This document shows positions 8,479 through 15,371 of a stretch of DNA of 18,905 bases, in pieces. The notes below the pieces were generated by a model that ran no database searches, was not told the origin of the DNA, and was given only the letters and a program-made list of their open reading frames with translations. The position numbers were made by a program, and so were the translations under genes. Within the stretch, counting starts at the first letter, position 1. Each line of letters starts with the position of its first letter. Source of the stretch: Clostridia bacterium (GTDB taxonomy: Bacteria > Bacillota > Clostridia > Oscillospirales > SIG627); the NCBI GenBank assembly GCA_017453605.1, contig JAFTEP010000252.1, forward strand, positions 1 to 18,905, written 5' to 3'.

Positions 8479-10842
8479 TCAATCCGTCATGCCGTCGTAA
8501 TGCCGAAACTCCACGGTCACGATCGTTCCGGGAGCCACGAGCGTGTCCTTGGGGACGCTCTGCGAGATGGCGATAGCACCGTCCATCATCGACATATCTC
8601 CGTCGGAAAGCTCGAGATTGAGACCGGCGTTGACTATCGCCTTATTGGCGTTGGAAGCCGTCATTCCGAGAACGTTCGGGACCTTTACGAGCGTCTGCGC
8701 GGATTGGGCGTCGGTGAAGAGGACCACGACTCCGTTGACGGAGAGGCGGGAATCCGCCGCCGGCATCTGCGCGACGACCATTTCGCCGTTCCCGTAGACC
8801 TTGCAGTCGAGCCCGAGCTGTGCGACGAGCTTCTGCGCGGTGGAGCTGCTCCTCCCGACGTAATTGCCGATGTTCTTTCCGATGCGCTTGAGCTCGTCCT
8901 CGGTGAACTGCGGGTCTATGCCGAGATAAGGCAGCGTCTCGGCGAGGATCTTTGAGGCGATCGGCGCGGCGACGACGCCGCCGTAGAAATCGCCGACGGG
9001 CTCGTCGACTATGGTCATCACCGCGATGCGGGGATCGTCCGCCGGAGCGAACGCCACGCAGGACGCGATGTAGAATTTCTTGTCGTCCGAAGATTTTTCG
9101 GTCTTAGTGGAGGTACCGGTCTTGGCGGCGATCCTGTAGCCCTTGACCGCGGCGTTTTTGGAACCGCCCTCGAGAACGCCTCCCTCGAGGATGTCCCACA
9201 GGGTCTGGGCGGTGTTCTGAGAAATGACCTGGCGCTTTCTGACGTTCTCGAACTGTGTGAGGACGTTGCCGTCGGGATCGAGAGTCGCGCTGAGGATGTG
9301 CGGCGTCACAAGATATCCGCCGTTCGCGATCGCGCAGATCGCGGTGAGGTGGCTTATAGGCGTGACCTTGAAGTTCTGTCCGAAGGAAGCGACCGCGAGG
9401 TCGACGTTCGAGAAGGTGTCGAGGTTGAAGAAGAGGTTCCCGACCTCGCCCTGAAGGTCTATCCCGGTCTTCTCGGTGTATCCGAAGGCCTTGTAGTACT
9501 TATAGAACGTCGAAAGACCCAGACGCTCGCTCATTTTGACGAAGACCGGGTTGCAGGACTGCTGCAGGGCTCCGGCAAAGGTCAATAGGCCGTGGCCGCT
9601 CGTGCGGTGACAGTGGATCGGCTTGTCGTAGTTGGGGATCGTTATATAGCCGTTGCACTTGAACTGCTCGTCGATCCTCACGAGGTTTTCCTCGAGCACC
9701 ATAGACGCCGTGATCTGTTTGAAAGTGGAGCCCGGCTCGTAGATCTCGGTGACGGCCTTGTTCTTCCAGAGGGAGAAAAGAAGATCCTTCTGATACTCGG
9801 TCCTCTCCTCAGAAGTGCCGGTGAAAGCGTCCAGAAGCGCCTGGGACGCCTCGTCGAGAGTGTAGGGATCGTTGAGGTTGAAATCGGGCTTGGTGGACAT
9901 CGCCAGGATCCCGCCGGTCTTCACGTCGATGACGATGCCGATGACCCTGTTGCGGGCCTTGGTCTGTTCGAGGGCCGCCTGGATGTATTTGTCGACGATC
10001 CTCTGAACGGTCCAGTCGACGGTCAGGACGATATCGGTGCCGTTCTGAGCGGAGATATATGAGCCGTAGCTTGAAGACATCTCTCCGCCGACTCCGTCCT
10101 TGGCGGCGACGATCTTTCCGGGAACGCCCTTCAAAAGCTCGTTGTAATAAGCCTCGACTCCCATGACTCCCTCGTCGTCGGCGTTGGTGAAGCCGATGAC
10201 GTGGCTGGCAAGATCGTTGTAGGGATAGTATCTTTTGGCTTCCTCGACAAAATAGATATATCTGCCGTAGAGCTTCCTGCTGACCATTTCCTTGACGACG
10301 GCGGACTCCTCGAGCTCGACCTTGCGCTTGATCGTCTCGTCGGCGCGGTTCAGTTTGGCGAGCTTTTCGAGGACCATGCTCTTCTCGACGCCGAGAAGAC
10401 CGCTCAGTTCGTTGGCGATATCCTGCTTTATCGTGATGCTGTAGTCGCTGAACGCTTCCCTGAGCGACTTTTCCATGCCCTCTTTTTTGTCGGCCGTCGC
10501 GTTGTCGACGCGGTTCTTGATGTACTCCTCGACGGTCATATCGGGCACCGTATTCGGGGAAACGAAGATCCTCTCGACGGTACTGCTTACCGCGAGAGTT
10601 TTTTTGTTCACGTCATAAACGGTCCCGCGCTTTGCCCCGATCGACACCTCGTAGGTGAGCTGGGACATACTGTCGGACCTGTATTTTTCGTAATCTACCA
10701 CCTGCAGGCGGAAAAGCTTATAGACAAGCAGTGCGCTGACAATGACTATCAGCGCAAAAATTATGCTTCCCCTCCTGATTATGACAAGCCTGCCGGCGTT
10801 GAACCGTTCATTCATCTGCCCTGACCCCTCGGCGGCAGGCAT
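8479..10842 (-). CDS. Class B penicillin-binding protein, SpoVD/Pbp2x type, with PASTA repeats
   Basis: Membrane-anchored D,D-transpeptidase that cross-links septal (or spore cortex) peptidoglycan together with its SEDS partner FtsW. The 787 residues comprise a short cytoplasmic N-terminus, a transmembrane helix (about 21-46), a dimerisation/pedestal region (about 50-270) and a transpeptidase domain. Catalytic motifs are STFK (372-375), SCN (429-431) and KTGT (574-577). Two C-terminal PASTA-like repeats follow (about 655-710 and 718-778, the second starting VPNVLGMTASNANKAI). All catalytic motifs are intact. ATG at 10840-10842 is used here; a second ATG at 10813-10815 (MNERFNAG) is an alternative. 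PASTA repeats and cluster position match SpoVD or Pbp2x rather than PBP2/MrdA. Whether it serves vegetative division or sporulation cannot be decided here. Confidence 0.94.
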   Translation of the reverse strand: MPAAEGSGQMNERFNAGRLVIIRRGSIIFALIVIVSALLVYKLFRLQVVDYEKYRSDSMSQLTYEVSIGAKRGTVYDVNKKTLAVSSTVERIFVSPNTVPDMTVEEYIKNRVDNATADKKEGMEKSLREAFSDYSITIKQDIANELSGLLGVEKSMVLEKLAKLNRADETIKRKVELEESAVVKEMVSRKLYGRYIYFVEEAKRYYPYNDLASHVIGFTNADDEGVMGVEAYYNELLKGVPGKIVAAKDGVGGEMSSSYGSYISAQNGTDIVLTVDWTVQRIVDKYIQAALEQTKARNRVIGIVIDVKTGGILAMSTKPDFNLNDPYTLDEASQALLDAFTGTSEERTEYQKDLLFSLWKNKAVTEIYEPGSTFKQITASMVLEENLVRIDEQFKCNGYITIPNYDKPIHCHRTSGHGLLTFAGALQQSCNPVFVKMSERLGLSTFYKYYKAFGYTEKTGIDLQGEVGNLFFNLDTFSNVDLAVASFGQNFKVTPISHLTAICAIANGGYLVTPHILSATLDPDGNVLTQFENVRKRQVISQNTAQTLWDILEGGVLEGGSKNAAVKGYRIAAKTGTSTKTEKSSDDKKFYIASCVAFAPADDPRIAVMTIVDEPVGDFYGGVVAAPIASKILAETLPYLGIDPQFTEDELKRIGKNIGNYVGRSSSTAQKLVAQLGLDCKVYGNGEMVVAQMPAADSRLSVNGVVVLFTDAQSAQTLVKVPNVLGMTASNANKAIVNAGLNLELSDGDMSMMDGAIAISQSVPKDTLVAPGTIVTVEFRHYDGMTD

Positions 10843-10883
10843 ACCCAGCCCGCCCTGTAAATGCTATGCCGGACGGGACGGGA

Positions 10884-11612
10884 TTATTCCCCCATCCCGA
10901 GAAGAGAGGCGAAGACCGAAAGCAGATTCGTGACACCCGAACCCGATCTCGGCTCGCCGAGCTCGACGACGTCCTCTCCCGCGAGCGAGATGTACTTCTT
11001 CGGCAGAGTGTCGGCTCTGACCATGTGATACTGTTCGGTCGCGATGCGCTCGATCTCGTCGAGATCGTACTTGTTGTCGACCCTCAGTTCGAGAGCGGTG
11101 ATCTGATCGTTTATCTGATTGATCTCGGCTGTGAGAGAGCTGATATTCGCGTTGCAGTCGTCGATGCTGACGTAGAGGGTGATGACGTACATGAAAACCG
11201 CGGTGACCGCCAGACAGCAGGCGATGATCGCGAGCGGGAAAGGCTTCCTGAAGGTGCTGGATTTGGTGACCATCTCGATCTTGGTGCGGATGCTGCCGGC
11301 GACGCGTCTGCGGCTGATCGCGGCGTTGTCCGCCCTGTCGGTCGGGATGCGCACCGCGCGGCGTTTTTCACCGTCGCGGGTGCGTATTCCGCCGGCGCGA
11401 TCCCAGCCGCGCTCCGCCGATCGGTTGGGTGTCGCAACGTATCTCTTGTTGATTCGCGAAAGATTGGTGGTTATCCTCTCGGCGTTCTCTCTGCCGTCGG
11501 TATAACTCTTGCCCGACTTTTTGGGAACGTATCCCTTCATGGGATCTTCTATCTCGGGCTCGGTCTGGCGCGCAAGCTTTTCTTTGGTTGTATCGGTGCG
11601 GGAAATCTCCAT
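10884..11612 (-). CDS. ftsL: FtsL-like septum protein with long basic cytoplasmic tail
   Basis: Small bitopic divisome protein expected between rsmH and the class B PBP, where it pairs with DivIC/FtsB and FtsQ. This 242-residue version has a single transmembrane helix (about 125-148), a coiled-coil stretch (about 150-180, ISSLTAEINQINDQITALEL), and the DivIC/FtsL-type segment DLDEIERIATEQYHMV. It is about twice the usual length of FtsL. The extra sequence is a low-complexity, Arg/Lys-rich cytoplasmic tail of about 124 residues. A short hydrophobic C-terminal helix (about 226-240) is also unusual. Identity rests on position and topology more than on sequence. The ribosome site is weak. Confidence 0.75.
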   Translation of the reverse strand: MEISRTDTTKEKLARQTEPEIEDPMKGYVPKKSGKSYTDGRENAERITTNLSRINKRYVATPNRSAERGWDRAGGIRTRDGEKRRAVRIPTDRADNAAISRRRVAGSIRTKIEMVTKSSTFRKPFPLAIIACCLAVTAVFMYVITLYVSIDDCNANISSLTAEINQINDQITALELRVDNKYDLDEIERIATEQYHMVRADTLPKKYISLAGEDVVELGEPRSGSGVTNLLSVFASLLGMGE

Positions 11613-11667
11613 CTTTCTTTTTCGCTTCTTTAGGCTTTTTTCTGTCCCTGCCTGAGCGCACTCCTTG

Positions 11668-12606
11668 TCAGATTTTTCTCGCCGCCCTCAGCTTCGCGCT
11701 GCGTGAACGGCTGTTGAGTTCGTTTTCTTCTTCGCCCGGAAGAACGGGCTTTTTTGTGATGATCTCGAGATCCGGCTTGAATCCGCACACGCAGACCGGG
11801 AAGCTTCTCGGACAGGTGCATCCGTCGGTGTGCTTTCTGAACGCTTCCTTCACGGCTCTGTCCTCGAGCGAGTGGAAGCTGATGACGCTGATCACTCCGC
11901 CTTTTTTTAAAAGCGCAGCCGCCTGATCTATCGCGGACGGGATTACATCGAGTTCGCCGTTGACCTCTATGCGGATCGCCTGAAAGGTGCGGCGCGCGGG
12001 GTGCTTGTTTTCAAATCTCTCTGCGGGCGGGAAAACGCTCTTTATTATCTCCGCCAGCTCCAGAGTCGTCTCTATCGGCTTTTCTTCGCGCCTCGAGCAG
12101 ATCGCCCGGCTTATCTGGGCCGCCCGGTGTTCCTCGCCGTAGTCGCGGATGACTCGTGTGAGTTCTTCGCGGGAATATCCGTTGACGACGTCTTTTGCGC
12201 TCAGCGCCGCCGTCTGATCCATGCGCATGTCAAGAGGCGCGTCGGCGTGATAGGAGAAGCCTCTTTCGGGAGTGTCGAGCTGATGGGACGAAACGCCCAG
12301 ATCCATGATGACCCCGTCGACTTTTTCGAAGCCGTTTTCCGACACGATGCGGGAAAGCTCGACAAAATTCCCGTTGACGTAGATGATTTTATCGCCGAAG
12401 CGGCTGAGCCGTTCTTTTGAAGCCGCGATCGCCTCGGGATCGCGGTCGATTCCGATGAGCCTCCCCTTTTCGGAAAGCTGCGAGGCGATCATTTGCGCGT
12501 GACCGCCCCCTCCGAGGGTGCAGTCCACGTAGACCCCGTCGGGTCTCACCCCGAGAAGTCCCACCGATTCGCCGAGCAGGACGGAAAAGTGAGAGAAGCT
12601 GCTCAT
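11668..12606 (-). CDS. rsmH: 16S rRNA (cytosine-1402 N4)-methyltransferase RsmH
   Basis: SAM-dependent enzyme (formerly MraW) that N4-methylates C1402 in the ribosomal P site. The 312-residue protein has the SAM-binding loop CTLGGGGHAQ (about 29-38) and the family stretches VDGVIMDLGVSSHQLD, RGFSYHADAPLDMRMD and ISFHSLEDRAVKEAF. Cysteines in the C-terminal part (CTCPRSFPVCVCG) match the short Cys cluster common in this family. The start ATG overlaps the mraZ stop by one base (TGATG). Confidence 0.97.
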   Translation of the reverse strand: MSSFSHFSVLLGESVGLLGVRPDGVYVDCTLGGGGHAQMIASQLSEKGRLIGIDRDPEAIAASKERLSRFGDKIIYVNGNFVELSRIVSENGFEKVDGVIMDLGVSSHQLDTPERGFSYHADAPLDMRMDQTAALSAKDVVNGYSREELTRVIRDYGEEHRAAQISRAICSRREEKPIETTLELAEIIKSVFPPAERFENKHPARRTFQAIRIEVNGELDVIPSAIDQAAALLKKGGVISVISFHSLEDRAVKEAFRKHTDGCTCPRSFPVCVCGFKPDLEIITKKPVLPGEEENELNSRSRSAKLRAARKI

Positions 12607-13025
12607 CAGAAGCTGTAGTCCGCAATAAGTTTGAGCAGCGCTTCGGTGTCGCGGGACTCTTCGTATTTGGCGTATTCCTCTTCGCTCCAGATCTCGGCGT
12701 GATTGTCGACGCCGATGATGACGACCGATCTTGTGATGCCCGCCGTGTCGCGCAGCTTCTGCGGGAGCACGATCCTGCCCATGCTGTCAGCGGTTATCTC
12801 GAGAGCGGAGGAGAAGATGAATCTTTTCAGTTCCCTTGCGGAGATCTCGGGCAGGCTGACGGTCTTCTCGACGAAGGACTGCCAAGCCCGGACCGAATAG
12901 ACGTTGATGCACTTGTCGAGAGAGCGGGTGACGACGAGGTTGTCGCCGGTCTCGTCTCTCAGACGCGCCGGTATGAAAAGTCTGCCCTTGGCGTCGACAT
13001 TGTATCTGTATTCGCCTAAAAGCAT
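12606..13025 (-). CDS. mraZ: Transcriptional regulator MraZ
   Basis: AbrB-fold DNA-binding protein that forms rings and, in studied bacteria, represses or tunes its own dcw operon by binding repeats at the promoter. The 139 residues contain two SpoVT/AbrB-like halves, the first starting YRYNVDAKGRLFIPARLRDE and the second containing ITADSMGRIVLPQKLRD. Length and spacing are typical. A strong AAAGGAGG ribosome site precedes the ATG. It is the first gene of the operon, and a candidate operator lies about 70-95 bp upstream of its start. Confidence 0.97.
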   Translation of the reverse strand: MLLGEYRYNVDAKGRLFIPARLRDETGDNLVVTRSLDKCINVYSVRAWQSFVEKTVSLPEISARELKRFIFSSALEITADSMGRIVLPQKLRDTAGITRSVVIIGVDNHAEIWSEEEYAKYEESRDTEALLKLIADYSF

Positions 13026-13096
13026 CCGTCCGCCCTCCTTTCCGAGTGATGCGCCGTGATTTTGTCTCCAAAATGCGGTTTTTGTGGAAAATTTAA

Positions 13097-13121
13097 CCCT
13101 TTTTCGCCACTTCTAACCACT
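13097..13121 (-). promoter_or_regulatory. Candidate MraZ operator: three pentamers at 10-bp spacing
   Basis: On the minus strand AGTGG (13117-13121), AGTGG (13107-13111) and AAGGG (13097-13101) are each separated by exactly 5 bp. E. coli MraZ binds three TGGGN repeats with 5-bp spacers, and Mollicute MraZ binds related G-rich repeats. These lie immediately downstream of the -10 box, about +2 to +27, where a repressor would block initiation. The binding is inferred, not seen. Confidence 0.55.
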
Positions 13122-13129
13122 ACAGCCAT

Positions 13130-13159
13130 ATTATAAACCCTAAAAAAAGATTTCGTCAA
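13130..13159 (-). promoter_or_regulatory. Promoter of the dcw operon
   Basis: Minus strand -35 TTGACG (13154-13159) and consensus -10 TATAAT (13130-13135), with an 18-bp spacer. Runs of A at about 10-bp spacing lie directly upstream of the -35 and resemble an UP element. The leader to mraZ is about 97 nt. Confidence 0.8.
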
Positions 13160-13253
13160 TAGTTTTTTTTAAATTTTCCTATGTTTTTTTAAGTTTTTTT
13201 GTGATTTATTTATAAAAAATGTCTCTGAGGGCTCCGCTAAAGCAAAAGAATCC

Positions 13254-13281
13254 CCCCGGCAAGAGCACCGCTATGCCGGGG
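13254..13281 (-). terminator. Second hairpin after coaD
   Basis: An 8-bp stem (CCCCGGCA / TGCCGGGG) with a 12-nt loop. Read on the minus strand it is followed by GGATTCTTTTGC, a poor T-run. It is probably a back-up terminator protecting the dcw promoter from readthrough. Confidence 0.45.
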
Positions 13282-13293
13282 AGACAGAAAAAG

Positions 13294-13321
13294 TGCCGGG
13301 AAGGAGTCGTCCTTCCCGGCA
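13294..13321 (-). terminator. Terminator of the rsmD-coaD operon
   Basis: A perfect 12-bp stem (TGCCGGGAAGGA and its complement) with a 4-nt loop. On the minus strand it is followed by CTTTTTC. It lies about 90 bp after the coaD stop. Confidence 0.8.
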
Positions 13322-13338
13322 AAAGAAATCTCGATTTT

Positions 13339-13410
13339 TCAGTTTTCGATGAACTGCAGCGTCTTTTCGGCCGTTTCGCCGATCGAAAAGCGGTCGAACG
13401 GACTCTCAGC
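13339..13410 (-). pseudogene. Coding-like 24-codon remnant after coaD
   Basis: Just after the coaD stop, in the +1 frame relative to it, 23 sense codons and a TGA read as ordinary protein (for example FDRFSIGETAEK and LQFIEN), with codon choice like the neighbouring genes. No start codon or ribosome site belongs to it. It could be the 3' end of a gene largely deleted at the coaD junction, or chance. I do not recognise a family. Confidence 0.25.
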
Positions 13411-13411
13411 G

Positions 13412-13891
13412 TTATTTTTCCGCGAGGATCTTTGCGATCACGCGGGCGCTCGCCGCGGGAACGTAGGGCTCGAGAGGTCTTCCGAAGCGGATCAGTTCTC
13501 TTACGAAGGTCGACGAAATGAACTGAAGCTCCTTTTTTGCCGGGAGGATCACTGTCTCGCAGTCCTCGAGGGTACGGTTTATTTCATAAAGCTCGAACTC
13601 GTAGTCGAAATCGGTCCCGTTCCTCGCGCCCTTTATTATCACGGCGTCCTTCAGGCGGGCGTAGTCGCACAAAAGCCCCTTGCAGACGTTGACCGAGATG
13701 TTTTTCTCGCCTTCGAAGGCGGCGGAGGCGATCTCAAGGCGTTCGGAAACGTCGAAGAAAGAGTTTTTGGCTCCGTTTGTCATGATGAGAAGCTGAGCTT
13801 TGCCGAAAAGAGAAGCGGCGCGGCGGACGAGGTCCTCGTGACCGGAAGTGATCGGGTCGAAACTGCCCGGAACGACTGCGATTTTTTTCAT
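13412..13891 (-). CDS. coaD: Phosphopantetheine adenylyltransferase CoaD
   Basis: Cytoplasmic nucleotidyltransferase of coenzyme A synthesis that converts 4'-phosphopantetheine and ATP to dephospho-CoA. The 159-residue protein begins with the family signature PGSFDPITSGHEDLVRRA, containing the TxGH nucleotidyltransferase motif. It also has FDYEFELYEINRTL and, near the C-terminus, ISSTFVREL. Length is normal. The start ATG overlaps the rsmD stop by 4 bp (ATGA), and this rsmD-coaD pairing is common in bacteria. Confidence 0.97.
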   Translation of the reverse strand: MKKIAVVPGSFDPITSGHEDLVRRAASLFGKAQLLIMTNGAKNSFFDVSERLEIASAAFEGEKNISVNVCKGLLCDYARLKDAVIIKGARNGTDFDYEFELYEINRTLEDCETVILPAKKELQFISSTFVRELIRFGRPLEPYVPAASARVIAKILAEK

Positions 13892-14448
13892 TGAGCGATC
13901 CTCACAACGTAGATCTGGCTTTTGCCGTATTTATAGCGCTTCACCGACGCGACTCCATCGAGCGCCGAAAGTTCGTCCGTAAGATCCTGATCGTCGGTCT
14001 CGCAGATAACGGCGCCTCCCGGAGAAAGAAGCTCTTTTTTTATGAGCCTCTTTGCGACTTCGGGGATGAGGTTTTTACCGTACGGCGGGTCGGCGAAAAC
14101 GAAGTCGAACTTTTCGCCGGCGGCCGAGAGCTGGTTGATGCACTCGCCGTATTCCCTCTGGACGATGCGGCATCTGTCGGAAAAGCCGGTCTTCATGACG
14201 TTTTTTCTCGTGATCTCGATGCTCTTCGCGGCGCAGTCGCAGAAAACGGCGAAGACCGCTCCCCTGCTGAGGGCTTCGAGCCCGAGCTGACCGCTCCCGC
14301 TGAAAAGATCGAGCACCCTCGATCCCTCTATCTCAAACTGGATGGAGCTGAATATGCCCTCCTTGGCCATTTCCGTGGTGGGACGGACGTCGTCCCCGAC
14401 GGGACTGAACAGCTTCATTCCTCTCGCGCTGCCGGTGATGATCCTCAT
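13888..14448 (-). CDS. rsmD: 16S rRNA (guanine-966 N2)-methyltransferase RsmD
   Basis: SAM-dependent methyltransferase acting on G966 of 16S rRNA. The 186-residue protein shows the N-terminal RIITGSARGMKL and RPTTEMAKEGIFS stretches, the SAM motif VLDLFSGSGQLGLEALSRGA, and the catalytic DPPY in FVFADPPYGKN. The start is ATG with a GAGGT site about 6 nt upstream. It heads a two-gene unit with coaD and is transcribed divergently from the repressor gene at 14667. Confidence 0.96.
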   Translation of the reverse strand: MRIITGSARGMKLFSPVGDDVRPTTEMAKEGIFSSIQFEIEGSRVLDLFSGSGQLGLEALSRGAVFAVFCDCAAKSIEITRKNVMKTGFSDRCRIVQREYGECINQLSAAGEKFDFVFADPPYGKNLIPEVAKRLIKKELLSPGGAVICETDDQDLTDELSALDGVASVKRYKYGKSQIYVVRIAQ

Positions 14449-14508
14449 TGTCGACCTCTTTTATATCTTTCTCCCGACGCCTCACGGCGCCTGAACTCTT
14501 ATGAAAAT

Positions 14509-14517
14509 ATTCTATCA
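14509..14517 (-). promoter_or_regulatory. Possible extended -10 promoter for rsmD
   Basis: On the minus strand TGATAGAAT forms an extended -10 (TG-n-TAGAAT) about 60 bp before the rsmD ATG. No convincing -35 box is present. A small CGCC-TCAC-GGCG hairpin (14478-14489) would lie in the leader. Confidence 0.4.
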
Positions 14518-14595
14518 CAAACCTAAAGATTTTTCCACTTTTTTTGCTCAAAAAGCCCGATATTGCAAAAAATTACGAAATTTCAAAGAAAACCC

Positions 14596-14624
14596 TTTAC
14601 AAATTTTACGAATTATGCTATTAT
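14596..14624 (+). promoter_or_regulatory. Promoter of the S24 repressor operon
   Basis: -35 TTTACA (14596-14601), 17-bp spacer ending in TGC (extended -10 type), and -10 TATTAT (14619-14624), about 40 bp before the ATG. The motif TTACGAA occurs inside the spacer and again 33 bp upstream (14573), so the gene may be autoregulated. Confidence 0.75.
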
Positions 14625-14666
14625 AGTCACAAATAAAGTCGAAACAAGTCTGGAAGGAATATAAAA

Positions 14667-15371
14667 ATGGGCTTTTCAAAGAGAGTTCTCGAAATGATGA
14701 GCGAGAAGGATATCGCAAAATCCGAGCTCGCACGCGCGATCGGGATCCCCTACACGACTCTTGACAGTATGCTCAAAAGAGACTCGGACGGCGCGAGGAT
14801 AGACATCGTTTTCCGCATCGCCTCGACGCTCGGAGTCAGCGTGGAACAGCTCGTTTACGGCGAAAAGGCCGCAAAGCAGGCGGCTCCGGCAAACGACGAG
14901 GAGAGAATACTGCTCGGCAACTTCCGAAAGACCGACGCGCGCGGGAAAAGCGCGGTGCTCGCTCTGAGCGAGATAGAGGCGCAGAACGTCTCCGACCGCA
15001 AGACGCGCAGGGCCCGCATCCCCGTCTACGACGCGCCTGCCGCCGCGGGCGCCGCTCTGCCGCTCCTGAGCGACGGCTTCACTCTCTCGCAGATCGGCGA
15101 CATCCCGGAAAAAGCGAACTTCGGCATCAGGATCAGCGGAGACAGCATGGAGCCCGCGATCGCCGACGGAAGCGTCGTGTGGGTACAGAGGACCGAGGAG
15201 CTGTTCGACGGGGAGATCGGGATCTTTCTTCTCAACGGCGAGAGCTTATGCAAAAAGCTGAACCACGAGGGCAAGCAATGCTCTCTCGTGAGCCTCAACA
15301 GCGCTTACGCTCCGATCAGGGTGCTCGATACCGACGAACTGAAGGTCGTCGGAAGAGTGCTCCTGAAATGA
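14667..15371 (+). CDS. XRE-family repressor with LexA-like S24 autoprotease domain
   Basis: Predicted transcriptional repressor inactivated by self-cleavage, as in LexA, CI and HdiR-type proteins. Of 234 residues, 1-65 form an XRE-type helix-turn-helix (SELARAIGIPYTTLDSML) and a linker follows. The S24 domain runs from about 117. The cleavage dipeptide is probably A127-G128 (APAAAGAAL). The catalytic Ser is S160 in SGDSMEP, and the general base is K196 or K197 in ESLCKKL, 36-37 residues later as in LexA. All catalytic parts look intact. It is not canonical LexA, whose N-terminus is a winged helix. A GGAAGGA site precedes the ATG. It overlaps the next gene as ATGA, so the two are made together. 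Confidence 0.9.
   Translation: MGFSKRVLEMMSEKDIAKSELARAIGIPYTTLDSMLKRDSDGARIDIVFRIASTLGVSVEQLVYGEKAAKQAAPANDEERILLGNFRKTDARGKSAVLALSEIEAQNVSDRKTRRARIPVYDAPAAAGAALPLLSDGFTLSQIGDIPEKANFGIRISGDSMEPAIADGSVVWVQRTEELFDGEIGIFLLNGESLCKKLNHEGKQCSLVSLNSAYAPIRVLDTDELKVVGRVLLK

Larger units (their letters stand above)
13026..13411. other. 386-bp intergenic region between coaD and mraZ
   Basis: No intact gene is seen here. It holds the dcw promoter and MraZ-like operator (13097-13159), phased A-tracts (13163-13200), two GC-rich hairpins that end the rsmD-coaD unit (13254-13321), and a short coding-like stretch right after coaD (13339-13410). Confidence 0.8.

Noticed and set aside
15179..15367. Upstream extension of the M23-domain frame
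   Set aside because: It lies inside the S24 repressor gene in another frame; the ATG at 15368 overlapping the repressor stop and followed by a membrane anchor is the sensible start.
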